NCBI GenBank assembly: GCA_964464595.1
Contig: CAYXGW010000014.1
Span: forward strand, 4,643-68,642
Source of the DNA: JADFJB01 sp964464595
GTDB lineage: Bacteria > Zhuqueibacterota > JdFR-76 > DREG01
DNA: 64,000 nucleotides
Direction of reading: 5' to 3'
This document shows positions 44,574 to 54,192 of the stretch, one piece after another. A program made the translations under genes and the position numbers. Every line of letters begins with the position of its first letter. The stretch's first letter is position 1. The notes below the pieces were generated by a model that saw only the letters and a list, made by a program, of their open reading frames with translations, was not told where the DNA came from and made no database searches.

Positions 44574-45296
44574 ATGAAAAATCTACTCATAATCTGCGTA
44601 TTAACTATTTTGACAATAGGCGGATGTTCAAATACCACTTCGACAGAACCGGAAAATGAAGAAAATGGTTCTGAGCTACCTGACGTATTTAAGCATTTTA
44701 TTTTGGATGTAAATATTTATGTTGATGGAGCAAATATAGTTTTGGAATCGAACGGTTTACCGAATCACTCAAGCCCATATTGGGGTAATGGCAATTCAAT
44801 GTACGAAGCGCCCCATAGCGGTATGGTGGTCAATCCTAACCTGATTTCTGAACAAAGCCTTGTATTTAGAATTCCTTTAAATCCTGAACAGGCTTCAACC
44901 ATTTCTTCAACACCCTTGGGTGCGATGGGTATTGCACTAAATGGTGTGGCTTTGTACAATCAATTTGCCGGACCGAATCAGCCACTCGAAAATGAGATTG
45001 CAACTTTTGATCGTTACAATGGCCACCCGCAACAATTTGGCCAGTACCACTACCATATTGAGCCGGTATATTTTTCGAATAATGACAACTCAATAGTTGG
45101 TTTTCTACTGGATGGCTTTCCAGTATATGGTCGTAAAAATAAGGATGGTACATACCCGACCGATCTTGATGATGCAAACGGGCATGTTGGTGTTACAGAT
45201 GATTATCCAGAAGGCATTTACCATTATCATATTACCTCAGAAGAACCCTATATTTCGGATGGTTTCAGAGGAAATCCGGGAACTGTAACCAGGTAA
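44574..45296 (+). CDS. YHYH-domain lipoprotein
   Basis: 240 residues with a lipoprotein signal (MKNLLIICVLTILTIGGCS). The domain matches the YHYH family: SNGLPNHSSPYWG, MGIALNGVALYNQFAGP, the QYHYHIEP motif, FLLDGFPVYGRK and GIYHYHITSEEPY. The paired YHYH motifs look like metal ligands, but the function is not established. It is the third gene behind the ECF pair and ends one base before the MORN-like gene. Confidence 0.85.
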   Translation: MKNLLIICVLTILTIGGCSNTTSTEPENEENGSELPDVFKHFILDVNIYVDGANIVLESNGLPNHSSPYWGNGNSMYEAPHSGMVVNPNLISEQSLVFRIPLNPEQASTISSTPLGAMGIALNGVALYNQFAGPNQPLENEIATFDRYNGHPQQFGQYHYHIEPVYFSNNDNSIVGFLLDGFPVYGRKNKDGTYPTDLDDANGHVGVTDDYPEGIYHYHITSEEPYISDGFRGNPGTVTR

Positions 45297-45297
45297 G

Positions 45298-45918
45298 ATG
45301 GATATGAAACGACTAAATCATAAACTGGCTTGGCTGGTATTTTTGATTCCAATTTTTTGGCTGGCATGGATGGAAAAGCCAAATGAAGTTGCTGATATTG
45401 ATGAAACTTCAAACGAAATTATCGATCAAGCTGACTCTTCACTTTCATGGACAAATGGTTTTCTATATTACCGGGGTAAATCCTTTTCAGGAAAAATAGA
45501 AGAATCTTATGCAAAAGGTCAATTGAAATCATTAACACAATATAGAAATGGAAGACGAAATGGCCATTCAGAAATGTGGTATTCAGATGGCAAACTGAGC
45601 TCCATTCGTTTCTACAAAGTTGGTTATAAAGCAGGGCAACATGAAGGCTGGTGGCCAAACGGCCAACTTAAATTTCAGTACAATTTTAAAAGTGGCGAAC
45701 ATAATGGCGACCAGCTCGAGTGGTATGAAAGTGGTAAAGATGCCGCTAGATATCATTATAAAAATGGCAAAGAAGTAGGCGAGCAAAAAGCCTGGCGGGC
45801 AAATGGTAAAATCTATATAAATTTGGTGATAAAAAATGGAAGGCGTTATGGAGTATTTAATTCGAAACCATGTTACACAATTAAGGATGGGCAAGGACAA
45901 TATGCAACTGCAGAATAG
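45298..45918 (+). CDS. MORN-like repeat protein
   Basis: 206 residues with an N-terminal hydrophobic helix (KLAWLVFLIPIFWLAWM) and then about five units of the toxin-antitoxin YwqK/MORN-variant type, such as GQLKSLTQYRNGRRNGHSEM and GQLKFQYNFKSGEHNGDQLE. Such beta-hairpin repeats usually serve as surface or periplasmic binding scaffolds. It is packed between the YHYH gene (1 base) and the SCO1-like gene (overlapping), so it is probably part of the same envelope operon. Confidence 0.8.
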   Translation: MDMKRLNHKLAWLVFLIPIFWLAWMEKPNEVADIDETSNEIIDQADSSLSWTNGFLYYRGKSFSGKIEESYAKGQLKSLTQYRNGRRNGHSEMWYSDGKLSSIRFYKVGYKAGQHEGWWPNGQLKFQYNFKSGEHNGDQLEWYESGKDAARYHYKNGKEVGEQKAWRANGKIYINLVIKNGRRYGVFNSKPCYTIKDGQGQYATAE

Positions 45919-46555
45919 AGTATTTTCTATAATCTTTTTGCTGTTATTCTCTGCTTGTTTAGGTTGTCAATCAAGTGAAATCGCCTTGCCTTATTATAGT
46001 GACGCTGATTTTACACCTCGCTGGGCTCTATCAAATGATGATCAGTCCGTCAAAAATCATCGGATCGCCACCTTTGAATTCATAAACCAGGATGGAGATA
46101 CAATTAACGAAAAAACATTTGATGGCAAAATTTATATCGCAGATTTCTTTTTTACTTCCTGCCCTGGTATTTGCAGAGGATTAACCAAAAATTTAGCAAA
46201 AGTACAGGAGGCCTTCTTAAATGATGATGAAGTGCTTTTGCTTTCGCATTCTGTTACTCCTGAAATAGATAGTATTGGAGTGCTAAAAAAATACGCGAAA
46301 GCCAATGCGGTTCAATCGGGCAAGTGGCATTTAATTACGGGGAATCGAAAAGCCATTTATGCAATTGCACGTAATTCATATTTTGCCGATGAGGATCTTG
46401 ACCTACAAAACCTGGAGAATGAATTCCTTCACACTGAGAACTTTTACCTGGTTGACAAGGACAGAAGAATTCGGGGAGTTTATAAAGGAACTTTTCCTAC
46501 AGAAGTTAATCGTTTGATTGAAGACGTCGAAATTTTGAAAAAGGAGTACAACTAG
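45902..46555 (+). CDS. SCO1/SenC-like copper chaperone or thioredoxin-fold protein
   Basis: 217 residues from the ATG at 45902, with AAGGA upstream and overlapping the end of the MORN-like gene. Longer frames from 45836 or 45887 are less likely. Lipoprotein-like signal (IIFLLLFSACLGCQ). FFFTSCPGICRGLT holds the CPxxC copper or redox motif, and HTENFYLVDKDRRIRGVYKG holds the conserved His and last strand. SCO proteins deliver copper to the CuA site of cytochrome oxidase or act as periplasmic thiol reductases. The last gene of the run starting at 43026. Confidence 0.88.
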   Translation: MQLQNRVFSIIFLLLFSACLGCQSSEIALPYYSDADFTPRWALSNDDQSVKNHRIATFEFINQDGDTINEKTFDGKIYIADFFFTSCPGICRGLTKNLAKVQEAFLNDDEVLLLSHSVTPEIDSIGVLKKYAKANAVQSGKWHLITGNRKAIYAIARNSYFADEDLDLQNLENEFLHTENFYLVDKDRRIRGVYKGTFPTEVNRLIEDVEILKKEYN

Positions 46556-46570
46556 GGAAAAAGTCGAGGC

Positions 46571-47641
46571 TTATTCAAATTTCCTGATTTTCACATTAAT
46601 TTGCCTGGTCTGGTGTCGGGCATTAGCCCATTGCACCAAGATGGGACTTTGGTATTTACCGAGAATAATCTGGCCAATCCCTGGCTGTTCATGATCGGAA
46701 ACGAAAAGACTAATTCTTCGTTTCATACGGAAAAAACGAGATGCCGGCATCCTAAAAATTGCAGCTAGGATTTTTTCAACAACGGATTCACTAATCTTTA
46801 GAGCATCCATTAACTCATTAAAAACCTGGACCAAATCGTACTTTGCATAGTTAATGGTTTTGTTGGGTATGGCTGCGGGGTTAAGAAGCATATGCTTTCC
46901 TTGTTGTGCCATAAACTGAAAAGGGTTTTTTAGAACTTCCGCAAGATCATGACGCATAAGAAGCGTTTCGTATTCGTTTACAATTAGCGAAGAATTCATT
47001 TCATCGGGGGCCAAACAAATATCTACCTTACCTTTTCTAACGTTTAACAAGCGCAATTTTTCATTTAACTCATCAAAAAATCCACTGCGAACGGTTTTGA
47101 GGTTAACCGAATCAACCGGATGTTTCGAGACCGGAACTGCTATTTGAGTTTTGTGGACTGTTTCCTCTTTGTCAAATCCTAGAATTGTAGTTTTTCTTGC
47201 TCGAGATTCATTTCCATTTACACCATCCAGATCTATGAAATAAACCGGCAGATTGGGTTTGTTCTCATATTTCACACAATTTTTCAAACCGGAACTCATA
47301 TAGATCAGGTGAGAATCGGCATTTTTAGGTTCATTTCTCTTTTCGGATTCAGACAGCTCAGTTCGAAGTTGAATTTGGTCATGATGATAATTTGCGTCAG
47401 AAGGAAAAATATTTTGAAAAGCGTTGATGAATGGAGTTAGGTGTTCTTTGGAGTGTCTTAGCCTGGAGCAAAGACTTTGCTCGAAATATCCGGCGGTAGT
47501 GTGAAACGAGCAATAATACGATTTCTTGTAATGATCCAGGAAATCGCCAAATTGTTGCCGTATTAATTCTTTAATATCAATTACATCAAAACGTTGTTTG
47601 GGGGTTATTTCTAATGCAATTTCATTGATCGATTGTGACAT
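46571..47641 (-). CDS. Long YjbQ/UPF0047-like protein
   Basis: 356 residues from the ATG at 47641. The N-terminal 150 residues look like the YjbQ family (UPF0047): SFHTTAGYFEQSL, an H..HL.PF..AF..IFPSD stretch, ADSHLIYMSSGLKNC and VYFIDLDG. YjbQ itself is about 140 residues long and has weak thiamine-phosphate-synthase activity. The C-terminal 200 residues match nothing I recognise, have no membrane segment and contain a helical part (YDLVQVFNELMDALKIS). The gene converges on the SCO1 gene with a 15-base gap. Function unknown. Confidence 0.6.
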   Translation of the reverse strand: MSQSINEIALEITPKQRFDVIDIKELIRQQFGDFLDHYKKSYYCSFHTTAGYFEQSLCSRLRHSKEHLTPFINAFQNIFPSDANYHHDQIQLRTELSESEKRNEPKNADSHLIYMSSGLKNCVKYENKPNLPVYFIDLDGVNGNESRARKTTILGFDKEETVHKTQIAVPVSKHPVDSVNLKTVRSGFFDELNEKLRLLNVRKGKVDICLAPDEMNSSLIVNEYETLLMRHDLAEVLKNPFQFMAQQGKHMLLNPAAIPNKTINYAKYDLVQVFNELMDALKISESVVEKILAAIFRMPASRFFRMKRRISLFVSDHEQPGIGQIILGKYQSPILVQWANARHQTRQINVKIRKFE

Positions 47642-47650
47642 AGTTATCAA

Positions 47651-47999
47651 TCTTCCTTGAATAGTGAATTTGAAATTCCCAACGGTTAAATCGTAAACCT
47701 GATTTTAGATGAAGTACAATACTTTACTCGGCAGAAAATAGAAAAAAATAAAATGCATCATTTCATATTTTTGAGAGGAAATATATTATAACTAATAACC
47801 AGATACAAGAAAAAGTAACAGCTTAAGTTGCTATTATCAAATTATAACAATTTGGCCCATTTATTTCTTTGGAGAAATAATATTATAAAATGATGTGATT
47901 GATATTCGTTTGAAAATAGCAGTTGATTCTTATAACTTCAATATTTAAATAATTTTCAGTTTTCTTTCAAACAGTCCGGCTTGAATTTCGAGTTAAAAA
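47651..47999. other. AT-rich intergenic region without a recognisable gene
   Basis: This stretch separates the divergent YjbQ-like gene and folE. It is strongly AT-rich and contains no open frame of note, no palindromic repeat of the families seen elsewhere and no RNA that I recognise. It probably holds the promoters of both flanking genes. Confidence 0.5.
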
Positions 48000-48548
48000 A
48001 TGGAACATATGGAAAAAACTTACTTTGATTTACTTAAAGGCATTGGTGAAGATCCAAATCGCGAAGGTCTTAGGGATACACCCAAAAGAGCTGCAAAAGC
48101 ATTTCATTTTCTAACCAAAGGTTACAATGAAAATGTAGAGCAAATAATTAATGGTGCTGTTTTTAAATCTGAAATGGATGAAATAATATTGGTAAAAAAT
48201 ATTGAGCTATATTCTATTTGTGAACATCATCTTTTACCATTTATCGGGAAATGCCATGTAGGTTATTTACCGAACGGCAGAATTCTCGGCTTATCTAAAG
48301 TTGCCAGGATTGTGGATGTTTTTGCCAGGAGATTACAAATTCAGGAAAAACTAACAAAACAAATCGCAGATGCAATAATGGATTCGGTCGATGCTGACGG
48401 TGTTGCAGTAGTTATCGAAGCGCAACATCTTTGTATGATGATGCGGGGAGTTGAAAAACAAAACTCGAGTATGATCACTTCGTGTGTCCTGGGTATGTTC
48501 AGGGAGAACTTATCAACAAGGGAAGAATTTTTCAGTTTGTTGAAATAA
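48000..48548 (+). CDS. folE: GTP cyclohydrolase I
   Basis: 182 residues. GEDPNREGLRDTPKRAAKA at the N-terminus, the zinc ligands in YSICEHHLLPFIGKCHVGY and in EAQHLCMMMRGV, and the GTP-site region GLSKVARIVDVFARRLQIQEKLT are all intact. It converts GTP to dihydroneopterin triphosphate, the first step of folate or tetrahydrobiopterin synthesis. Starts at 48000 or 48009 are both possible. Single gene; hisC follows after 161 bases. Confidence 0.95.
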   Translation: MEHMEKTYFDLLKGIGEDPNREGLRDTPKRAAKAFHFLTKGYNENVEQIINGAVFKSEMDEIILVKNIELYSICEHHLLPFIGKCHVGYLPNGRILGLSKVARIVDVFARRLQIQEKLTKQIADAIMDSVDADGVAVVIEAQHLCMMMRGVEKQNSSMITSCVLGMFRENLSTREEFFSLLK

Positions 48549-48709
48549 AGTAAGACGATTAACTAAATGTTGCTAAAAAATAATTTGCCTTTGAATTTAT
48601 TTTTCTTAACATAAATTGCATAATGATTTTGGAAATCCTACCATACCCAAAATTAATCAATTCGGATAACCGAGTAATTTTCCTCAACTTTAAAAATTGT
48701 AAATAAATT

Positions 48710-49801
48710 ATGATTAGAGTACCACAAAATATTGCCGAATTAGTGACCTATCAACCAGGAAAAAGGGCAGACGCTATTACTGATAATCGATTGGAAAAAA
48801 TTGCTAAATTATCCTCCAATGAAAACACCATAGGAGCTTCCCCTAAGGCAGAGGCAGCAATGCAAAAAGTGATTAGTGATGCCAATTGGTACCCAGACTC
48901 TTCTTGTTATGACTTAAAGTCAAAAATTGCCAATAAGTATCATATTACAATTGATAATGTTATAATAGGAAATGGTTCCGAAGGGATCCTTGCAAATATT
49001 TGTAAGGCTTTTTTTGGTCCAGGCGATGAACTTCTTACTTCCAATAATACTTTTGTCGCTGTATATATTATGGCCAAAGCCAATAATATCCCGTTGGTTA
49101 AAACCCCGATGAAACCAGGATATAAATATGATTTGGATGCTATCCTGGCTGCAATATCTTCGAAAACCAAAGTCATTTATCTGGCTAATCCAAATAACCC
49201 TACTGGTACCATGTTTAATGAATCTGCATTTACTCGTTTTATTTCTCAAGTTTCACCAGATATTTTGGTGGTTATGGATGAGGCTTATCATGAATTTGCC
49301 AGTGCTTTATCAATGGACTATCCGAAAATGACATTTAAGGACTTTGGCAATATTGTTACACTCAGGACATTTTCTAAAGCTTACGGCTTAGCCGGAATGC
49401 GGATTGGTTATGGACTCGCAGAACCGTTTGTCATTGATGCTTTGACAAAAGTCAAACTAACCTTTGAACCATCTGTCCTAGCACAAGCAGCAGGGTCAGG
49501 TGCAATTGAAGATGAAGAGTTTCTTGGTAAAACCATAGAGAATAATAAAATTGGACTAGAATACTTCTCAAATGCATTTACTGAAATTGGATTACGGTAT
49601 TTTGAATCGTTTGCTAATTTTATTATGATTGAATTTGAAAACGAAGCAAAAGTAGCTCAAGTAGAACAATCACTATTGCAACGAGGCGTCATCGTTCGGC
49701 CATTAAATTCCTTTGGATTGCCAAATTGTATGAGGATAACTGTAGGACAACCATGGGAAAATGAGATGTGCATCAAAGCGTTTAAGGAAATTCTCAATTA
49801 A
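48710..49801 (+). CDS. hisC: Histidinol-phosphate aminotransferase (class II PLP aminotransferase)
   Basis: 363 residues. HisC pattern: KLSSNENTIGASPKAEAAM, the GNGSEGILANICKAFFGPGD loop, NPNNPTGT, DEAYHEFA with the PLP Asp, FSKAYGLAGMRIGYG with the Schiff-base Lys and a C-terminal MRITVGQP Arg. It transaminates imidazole-acetol phosphate; some relatives use aromatic amino acids. No other his gene is visible, so the assignment to histidine synthesis rests on the family. The dehydrogenase E1 gene starts 9 bases later, suggesting co-transcription. Confidence 0.85.
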   Translation: MIRVPQNIAELVTYQPGKRADAITDNRLEKIAKLSSNENTIGASPKAEAAMQKVISDANWYPDSSCYDLKSKIANKYHITIDNVIIGNGSEGILANICKAFFGPGDELLTSNNTFVAVYIMAKANNIPLVKTPMKPGYKYDLDAILAAISSKTKVIYLANPNNPTGTMFNESAFTRFISQVSPDILVVMDEAYHEFASALSMDYPKMTFKDFGNIVTLRTFSKAYGLAGMRIGYGLAEPFVIDALTKVKLTFEPSVLAQAAGSGAIEDEEFLGKTIENNKIGLEYFSNAFTEIGLRYFESFANFIMIEFENEAKVAQVEQSLLQRGVIVRPLNSFGLPNCMRITVGQPWENEMCIKAFKEILN

Positions 49802-49810
49802 TTTATACGA

Positions 49811-51898
49811 ATGGAAATGATGACGAATAGTAAAATTGATCCGAATTTTGATTGGAAAAAAATTGCGAGAAATGTACTTATTTCCAGGGACCTTGATGAA
49901 ATTGAGGAAACAAAACTCACCCCCCAAGGAGTAGTCCTGTATCAATTTTCCGCCGGAGGTCATGACCTCAGCCAGGTTTTGCTTGGATCACTGCTTACTA
50001 ATAAGCAAGATGCTGCAAGTGCTTATTATCGATCTCGACCATTGCTTTTGACGTTGGGATTGGGAATCGAAGACGCTTTTGCTGGTCCAATGGGAAAATC
50101 AGGTGGCATTAGCGACGGAAGAGATATTGGTGTTGTTTTTAACTTTCCTAATAAAGATGGAGCGATAGTTATACCCATGGCTGGTGATGTTGGCTCTCAA
50201 TTCACACCAGCTGCCGGTTATGCCCAGGCTATCCTGTATCGCTATAACGTCCTAAAAGAAAAAGCATATCAGAGTGCAGTTTCTGTGGTCTTGGCAGGAG
50301 AAGGCGCCGTCGCGACAAATGGCTTTTGGTCATCGCTTACTATGGCAACTACACTCAAACTACCCCTTCTGTTCTATATAGAAGATAATGAATACGCAAT
50401 CTCAGTAAAGGCAGACAAACAAACACCGGGAGCTAATATCGCAGAAAACTTAGCTTCGTTTAAGAACCTGCATATCATTGATGGTGATGGCTGCAATCCT
50501 GGTGAAGCTGCCGGTAAATTGTTCGATGCCGTAAGCTATGTTCGACAGCATCAAGGACCTGCCTTAATTCGTTTAACTGTCCCGAGATTGAGTGGACATT
50601 CCGGCCAGGATACGCAAGCCTATAAAACTGATGAATATGTAAAGGAAGAGCAAGAACAAGATCCTCTTAAGAAATTAGTACAATACCTGGTTCCTGCCTA
50701 CTTCACAGAAAATGAGTGGTCGAAATTCAAACATGATATTCAGGAAGAGGTAAATCATACTTTAACGGCAGCATTGAATCGTCCGGAACCGGATAAAAAG
50801 AAAGTGGCAAAATATGTGTTTGCCGAGAACAATGATGATGGAACACCGGATATTCAAATGAAAGGCGGTTTAGCTGCGGAAGGATACACAATTCCTGAAT
50901 CAACAGAGATCCCTAATCCTGAGCCAACACGAATAAATATGGTAACGGCAATTCGTCGAACTCTGGAATCCGAATTGGAAACCAATCCGAAACTGCTTGT
51001 TTTTGGTGAGGATGTGGGAGTTAAGGGTGGTGTCCATGCGGTGACCATGGGATTGCAAGAAAAGTTTGGAGAGGAACGGGTTTTTGATACGAGTTTGTCA
51101 GAAGAGGGTATAATAGGCAGATCGGTCGGAATGGCAATTGCTGGTTTAATGCCAGTAGCCGAGATTCAATTCAGGAAGTATGCAGACCCTGCGACAGAAC
51201 AACTCAACAATTGCGGCACGATTCGTTGGCGAACCGCTAATCAATTTGCGGCACCCATTGTGGTGCGTTTGCCAGGCGGATTTTTTAAATGTGGTGATCC
51301 CTGGCATAGTGTGTCCGGTGAAGTTATTTGGGCGCACGGACTCGGTTGGCAGGTCTTTTACCCATCAAATGCTGAAGATGCTGTCGGGCTGTTACGAACA
51401 GCAATGCGCAGCAATAATCCAACAATCTTTTTTGAGCATAGACATATGTTGGATACCCCCTGGGCACGCAGACCGTATCCTGGTGATCATTTTGCTTTGC
51501 CAGCGGGTAAAGCAAAGATTATTCAGGATGGAAATCAAATCAGCTTGATTACATGGGGCGCCATGGTGGAAAGGTGCGAACTGGCTGCAAAACAAACGGG
51601 ATATTCCGTTGAAATCTTGGACCTGAGAACCATCTTGCCCTGGGATAAAAATGCGGTGCTAAATTCAATAAAAAAAACCAGACGTTGTTTAATTGTTCAT
51701 GAAGACAATTCGACCGCCGGCTTCGGTGCGGAAATCGCAGCTGTTGTTGCTTCAGAATTATTTTTAGACCTGGACGCTCCCGTTGAAAGACTAACAACGC
51801 CAGATGTTCCTATTCCTTACAATGTTGGATTGATGAATGCTATTTTACCGAATGTTGATACCATTGCCGGTAAGATTAGTGAAATGATCAACTTTTAA
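49811..51898 (+). CDS. 2-oxoacid dehydrogenase E1, alpha and beta fused
   Basis: 695 residues combining E1alpha (about 1-330) and E1beta (about 365-695). The alpha part has YRSRPLLLTLGLG, the TPP motif AGEGAVATNGFW...IEDNEYAIS and LTVPRLSGHS. The beta part has FGEDVGVKGGVHAVT, FDTSLSEEGIIGRSVGMA, EIQFRKYADPATEQLNN and VEILDLRTILPWD. Together with the E2 gene 24 bases downstream this is a branched-chain-type 2-oxoacid dehydrogenase complex. The E3 subunit is not in the window. Single-chain alpha-beta E1 is known in several Bacteroidota-like lineages. Confidence 0.93.
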   Translation: MEMMTNSKIDPNFDWKKIARNVLISRDLDEIEETKLTPQGVVLYQFSAGGHDLSQVLLGSLLTNKQDAASAYYRSRPLLLTLGLGIEDAFAGPMGKSGGISDGRDIGVVFNFPNKDGAIVIPMAGDVGSQFTPAAGYAQAILYRYNVLKEKAYQSAVSVVLAGEGAVATNGFWSSLTMATTLKLPLLFYIEDNEYAISVKADKQTPGANIAENLASFKNLHIIDGDGCNPGEAAGKLFDAVSYVRQHQGPALIRLTVPRLSGHSGQDTQAYKTDEYVKEEQEQDPLKKLVQYLVPAYFTENEWSKFKHDIQEEVNHTLTAALNRPEPDKKKVAKYVFAENNDDGTPDIQMKGGLAAEGYTIPESTEIPNPEPTRINMVTAIRRTLESELETNPKLLVFGEDVGVKGGVHAVTMGLQEKFGEERVFDTSLSEEGIIGRSVGMAIAGLMPVAEIQFRKYADPATEQLNNCGTIRWRTANQFAAPIVVRLPGGFFKCGDPWHSVSGEVIWAHGLGWQVFYPSNAEDAVGLLRTAMRSNNPTIFFEHRHMLDTPWARRPYPGDHFALPAGKAKIIQDGNQISLITWGAMVERCELAAKQTGYSVEILDLRTILPWDKNAVLNSIKKTRRCLIVHEDNSTAGFGAEIAAVVASELFLDLDAPVERLTTPDVPIPYNVGLMNAILPNVDTIAGKISEMINF

Positions 51899-51922
51899 AT
51901 AATCAAAGAACGATTAATTTAT

Positions 51923-53146
51923 ATGGCAGAAAAAATAGACATTATTATTCCCGAATCCAGCCAGGAGGGCACGGAATCAGTTGTAGCCAATTGGTTGAAA
52001 AATGTTGGAGATCGTATTGAACTCTACGAGCCGATTCTGGAAATCAGTACGGACAAAGTCAATGTGGAGATCTCATCACCAGCTGATGGTGTATTGGTTG
52101 AGATTTTAAAACATGAAAATGAACAAATTGAGATTGGAGATATTTTAGGCCGAATCCAATTAGTTGAAGAGGGTTCCGAACAGAAAGAGATCGAACCAAT
52201 CCAACCTGAAGGTAAAATACAACAAATTACGGAAACAGTATCTGATTCCGAATTTACTAACCAGGAAACAAGGCTTAGTCCTTCTGTACGTAGATTGGTA
52301 AAGCAACATAATATAAATGTAAGTCAAATTAAAGGTTCAGGGAAAAGAGGAAGAATCTCGTTTCAAGATGTTGAGAATTATTTAGAAACATCTGTCAAAG
52401 ATCAACCCAAAGAAGCTACAGTTGACAAGCTAACTAATAGAAAAATCCCACACACTCCTATGCGATTGGGCATTGCAAATCATATGGTGGACAGCATGCT
52501 TAAAACTGCGCCTCATGTTACGGCTATTTTTGATGCCGACATGTCGGCTATTATTACACATCGAGAAAATCATAAGGTAGATCTCCAAAGAAGAGGAATT
52601 AAACTGACTTACACAGCCTATTTTGTGAAAGCAGTAGTTGACGCTTTGTATGCTGTTCCTGAAGTGAATGGTTGTTGGCATGACGATGGCCTGGAATTAT
52701 TTGCGGATTGCAACATCGGAATTGCAACAGCTCTGGATCGTGGCTTGATAGTTCCAGTTGTTCATCAAGCTCAAAATTTCGATCTTTTCGGTATAGCTGA
52801 AAAGATACAAGATCTAACCAATCGAGCCAGGAACAACAAACTGGATCAGCGTGAAGTGCATAATGGAACATTCACTATCACGAACCATGGTGTTAGCGGC
52901 AGCTTGATTGCTACGCCTATTATCAACCAACCGCAATCTGCAATATTGGGAATTGGCAAGTTGGAAAAACGAGTGGTGGTTTCAGAAGTGAATGGAACAG
53001 ACAGCATCCAAATTAAACCAATGATTTATGTTACACTTACCATCGACCATCGGGCTCTTGATGGATTTCAGGCAAATACTTTCCTCGGAAAATTTGTTGA
53101 GGTTGTGGAGAATTGGGGTAGTGAAGCGTTAGCTATGCCGGAATAA
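51923..53146 (+). CDS. 2-oxoacid dehydrogenase E2 (dihydrolipoamide acyltransferase)
   Basis: 407 residues. A lipoyl domain with the lipoylated Lys at position 45 (EISTDKVNVEISSPADG), an acidic linker, an E3/E1-binding domain (LSPSVRRLVKQHNINVSQI..GKRGRI, about 116-155) and the acyltransferase core, ending in TIDHRALDG with the catalytic His. It carries the acyl group from the fused E1 to CoA. One lipoyl domain only, as usual for branched-chain complexes. Confidence 0.94.
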   Translation: MAEKIDIIIPESSQEGTESVVANWLKNVGDRIELYEPILEISTDKVNVEISSPADGVLVEILKHENEQIEIGDILGRIQLVEEGSEQKEIEPIQPEGKIQQITETVSDSEFTNQETRLSPSVRRLVKQHNINVSQIKGSGKRGRISFQDVENYLETSVKDQPKEATVDKLTNRKIPHTPMRLGIANHMVDSMLKTAPHVTAIFDADMSAIITHRENHKVDLQRRGIKLTYTAYFVKAVVDALYAVPEVNGCWHDDGLELFADCNIGIATALDRGLIVPVVHQAQNFDLFGIAEKIQDLTNRARNNKLDQREVHNGTFTITNHGVSGSLIATPIINQPQSAILGIGKLEKRVVVSEVNGTDSIQIKPMIYVTLTIDHRALDGFQANTFLGKFVEVVENWGSEALAMPE

Positions 53147-53193
53147 TGGGTAAAGCAGCATCAACTTATAAATAGAATATGATATTGATTGGT

Positions 53194-53952
53194 TTATGCT
53201 TTTCTAAAGGCTTGAATTGCTTTAGAAGTGAATTCCGACAAAACCAATCTCCCGCTCATTGCTGCTCTTTTTGATAATAGTTCGTTCCAATGTTCGGTAC
53301 CTTCCCAGAATACGGATTTTAGTTCCGCCATTGCTTCCGGGTTGAATCCAGCCAATTTTTTCGCAAGATTATTTACGGCATTATCTAATTCTTTCACTGA
53401 TTCAACAACATCCGTATAAAGTCCATTTTGTTTTGCCCATTGGGCGTCACGCCAATCGGCATCGATGCTCGTAGCGGCATAGGCGCTTTTGCCGATTTTC
53501 CTCTCAACGGCAGGACCAATAATGAAAGGTCCAATCCCAAGCGCTAATTCGCTGAGTTTTATCGCTGCATTACTAGTAGCAATGGCATAATCTGAAGCTG
53601 AAACAATACCAACACCACCGCCAACTGTTTTACCGTGAATTCGGGCAATCACAAATTTAGGACAATTTTTCATTGCTAGAATGACACCTGCAAAACCCAT
53701 GAAAAAATCTCTGCCGCTCTCCATGCTGTCGACTGCTATCAGTTCATCGAATGAGGCGCCGGCACAAAAGGGTCCATCTCCATCTCTGCGTAGAACAACG
53801 ACTTTGACTTCATCATTCTTTGCCAGGTTATTTATTTCATTGGCTATATTTTTGAGAAGGTCACCCGGGAGTGAATTTTTCTTGGGATGGAAAAAAGTAA
53901 GGGTGCCAATACCTTTGTCGATTTGAGCAGTTACTGAGCCGGATTCAATCAT
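53194..53952 (-). CDS. Enoyl-CoA hydratase/isomerase family protein
   Basis: 252 residues of the crotonase fold: the CoA-binding FCAGASFDEL stretch, RIHGKTVGGGVGIVSASDYAIA oxyanion-hole loop and KLSELALGIGPFIIGPAVERKIG, where one catalytic Glu position (SEL) appears kept. It lies on the same strand as the PaaZ gene and downstream of it, so a step in phenylacetate or fatty-acid-type degradation is likely. The exact reaction (hydratase or isomerase) is not decidable from the residues I can see. Confidence 0.85.
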   Translation of the reverse strand: MIESGSVTAQIDKGIGTLTFFHPKKNSLPGDLLKNIANEINNLAKNDEVKVVVLRRDGDGPFCAGASFDELIAVDSMESGRDFFMGFAGVILAMKNCPKFVIARIHGKTVGGGVGIVSASDYAIATSNAAIKLSELALGIGPFIIGPAVERKIGKSAYAATSIDADWRDAQWAKQNGLYTDVVESVKELDNAVNNLAKKLAGFNPEAMAELKSVFWEGTEHWNELLSKRAAMSGRLVLSEFTSKAIQAFRKA

Positions 53953-53976
53953 GAGACTCCTTTTATAGATATTACG

Positions 53977-54180
53977 TTACTCAATATAAATACTTGAAGA
54001 ATTCGGTTCTGGAATTTTCTCGCCATCATTTTTTAACGATTCAAGATGAAATTGAAGTGCTTCTTTGATAAGGTCAATTGTTTCATTTTTAGTTTCTGCT
54101 GCAGCAACGCAGCCCGGCAAATCGGGGACATACGCACTATAGTTGCGTTTCGCTTTCTCAATGACGACCATGTATTTCAT
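53977..54180 (-). CDS. HicB-like antitoxin-fold protein, solitary
   Basis: 67 residues: MKYMVVIEKAKRNYSAYVPDLPGCVAAAETKNETIDLIKEAL is the HicB half-RNase-H fold (Y.A.vPDLPGC...G.T..EA...i.eAi). No HicA partner lies on either side: the neighbours are the hydratase and PaaZ at 24 and 12 bases. Solitary HicB-like proteins of this kind are common in Bacteroidota-like and cyanobacterial genomes and may be uncoupled remnants or standalone regulators. Confidence 0.8.
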   Translation of the reverse strand: MKYMVVIEKAKRNYSAYVPDLPGCVAAAETKNETIDLIKEALQFHLESLKNDGEKIPEPNSSSIYIE

Positions 54181-54192
54181 TTTGATTTTCTC

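Noticed and set aside
47651..47999. Riboswitch or small RNA upstream of folE
   Set aside because: No conserved core or strong hairpin could be recognised by eye.
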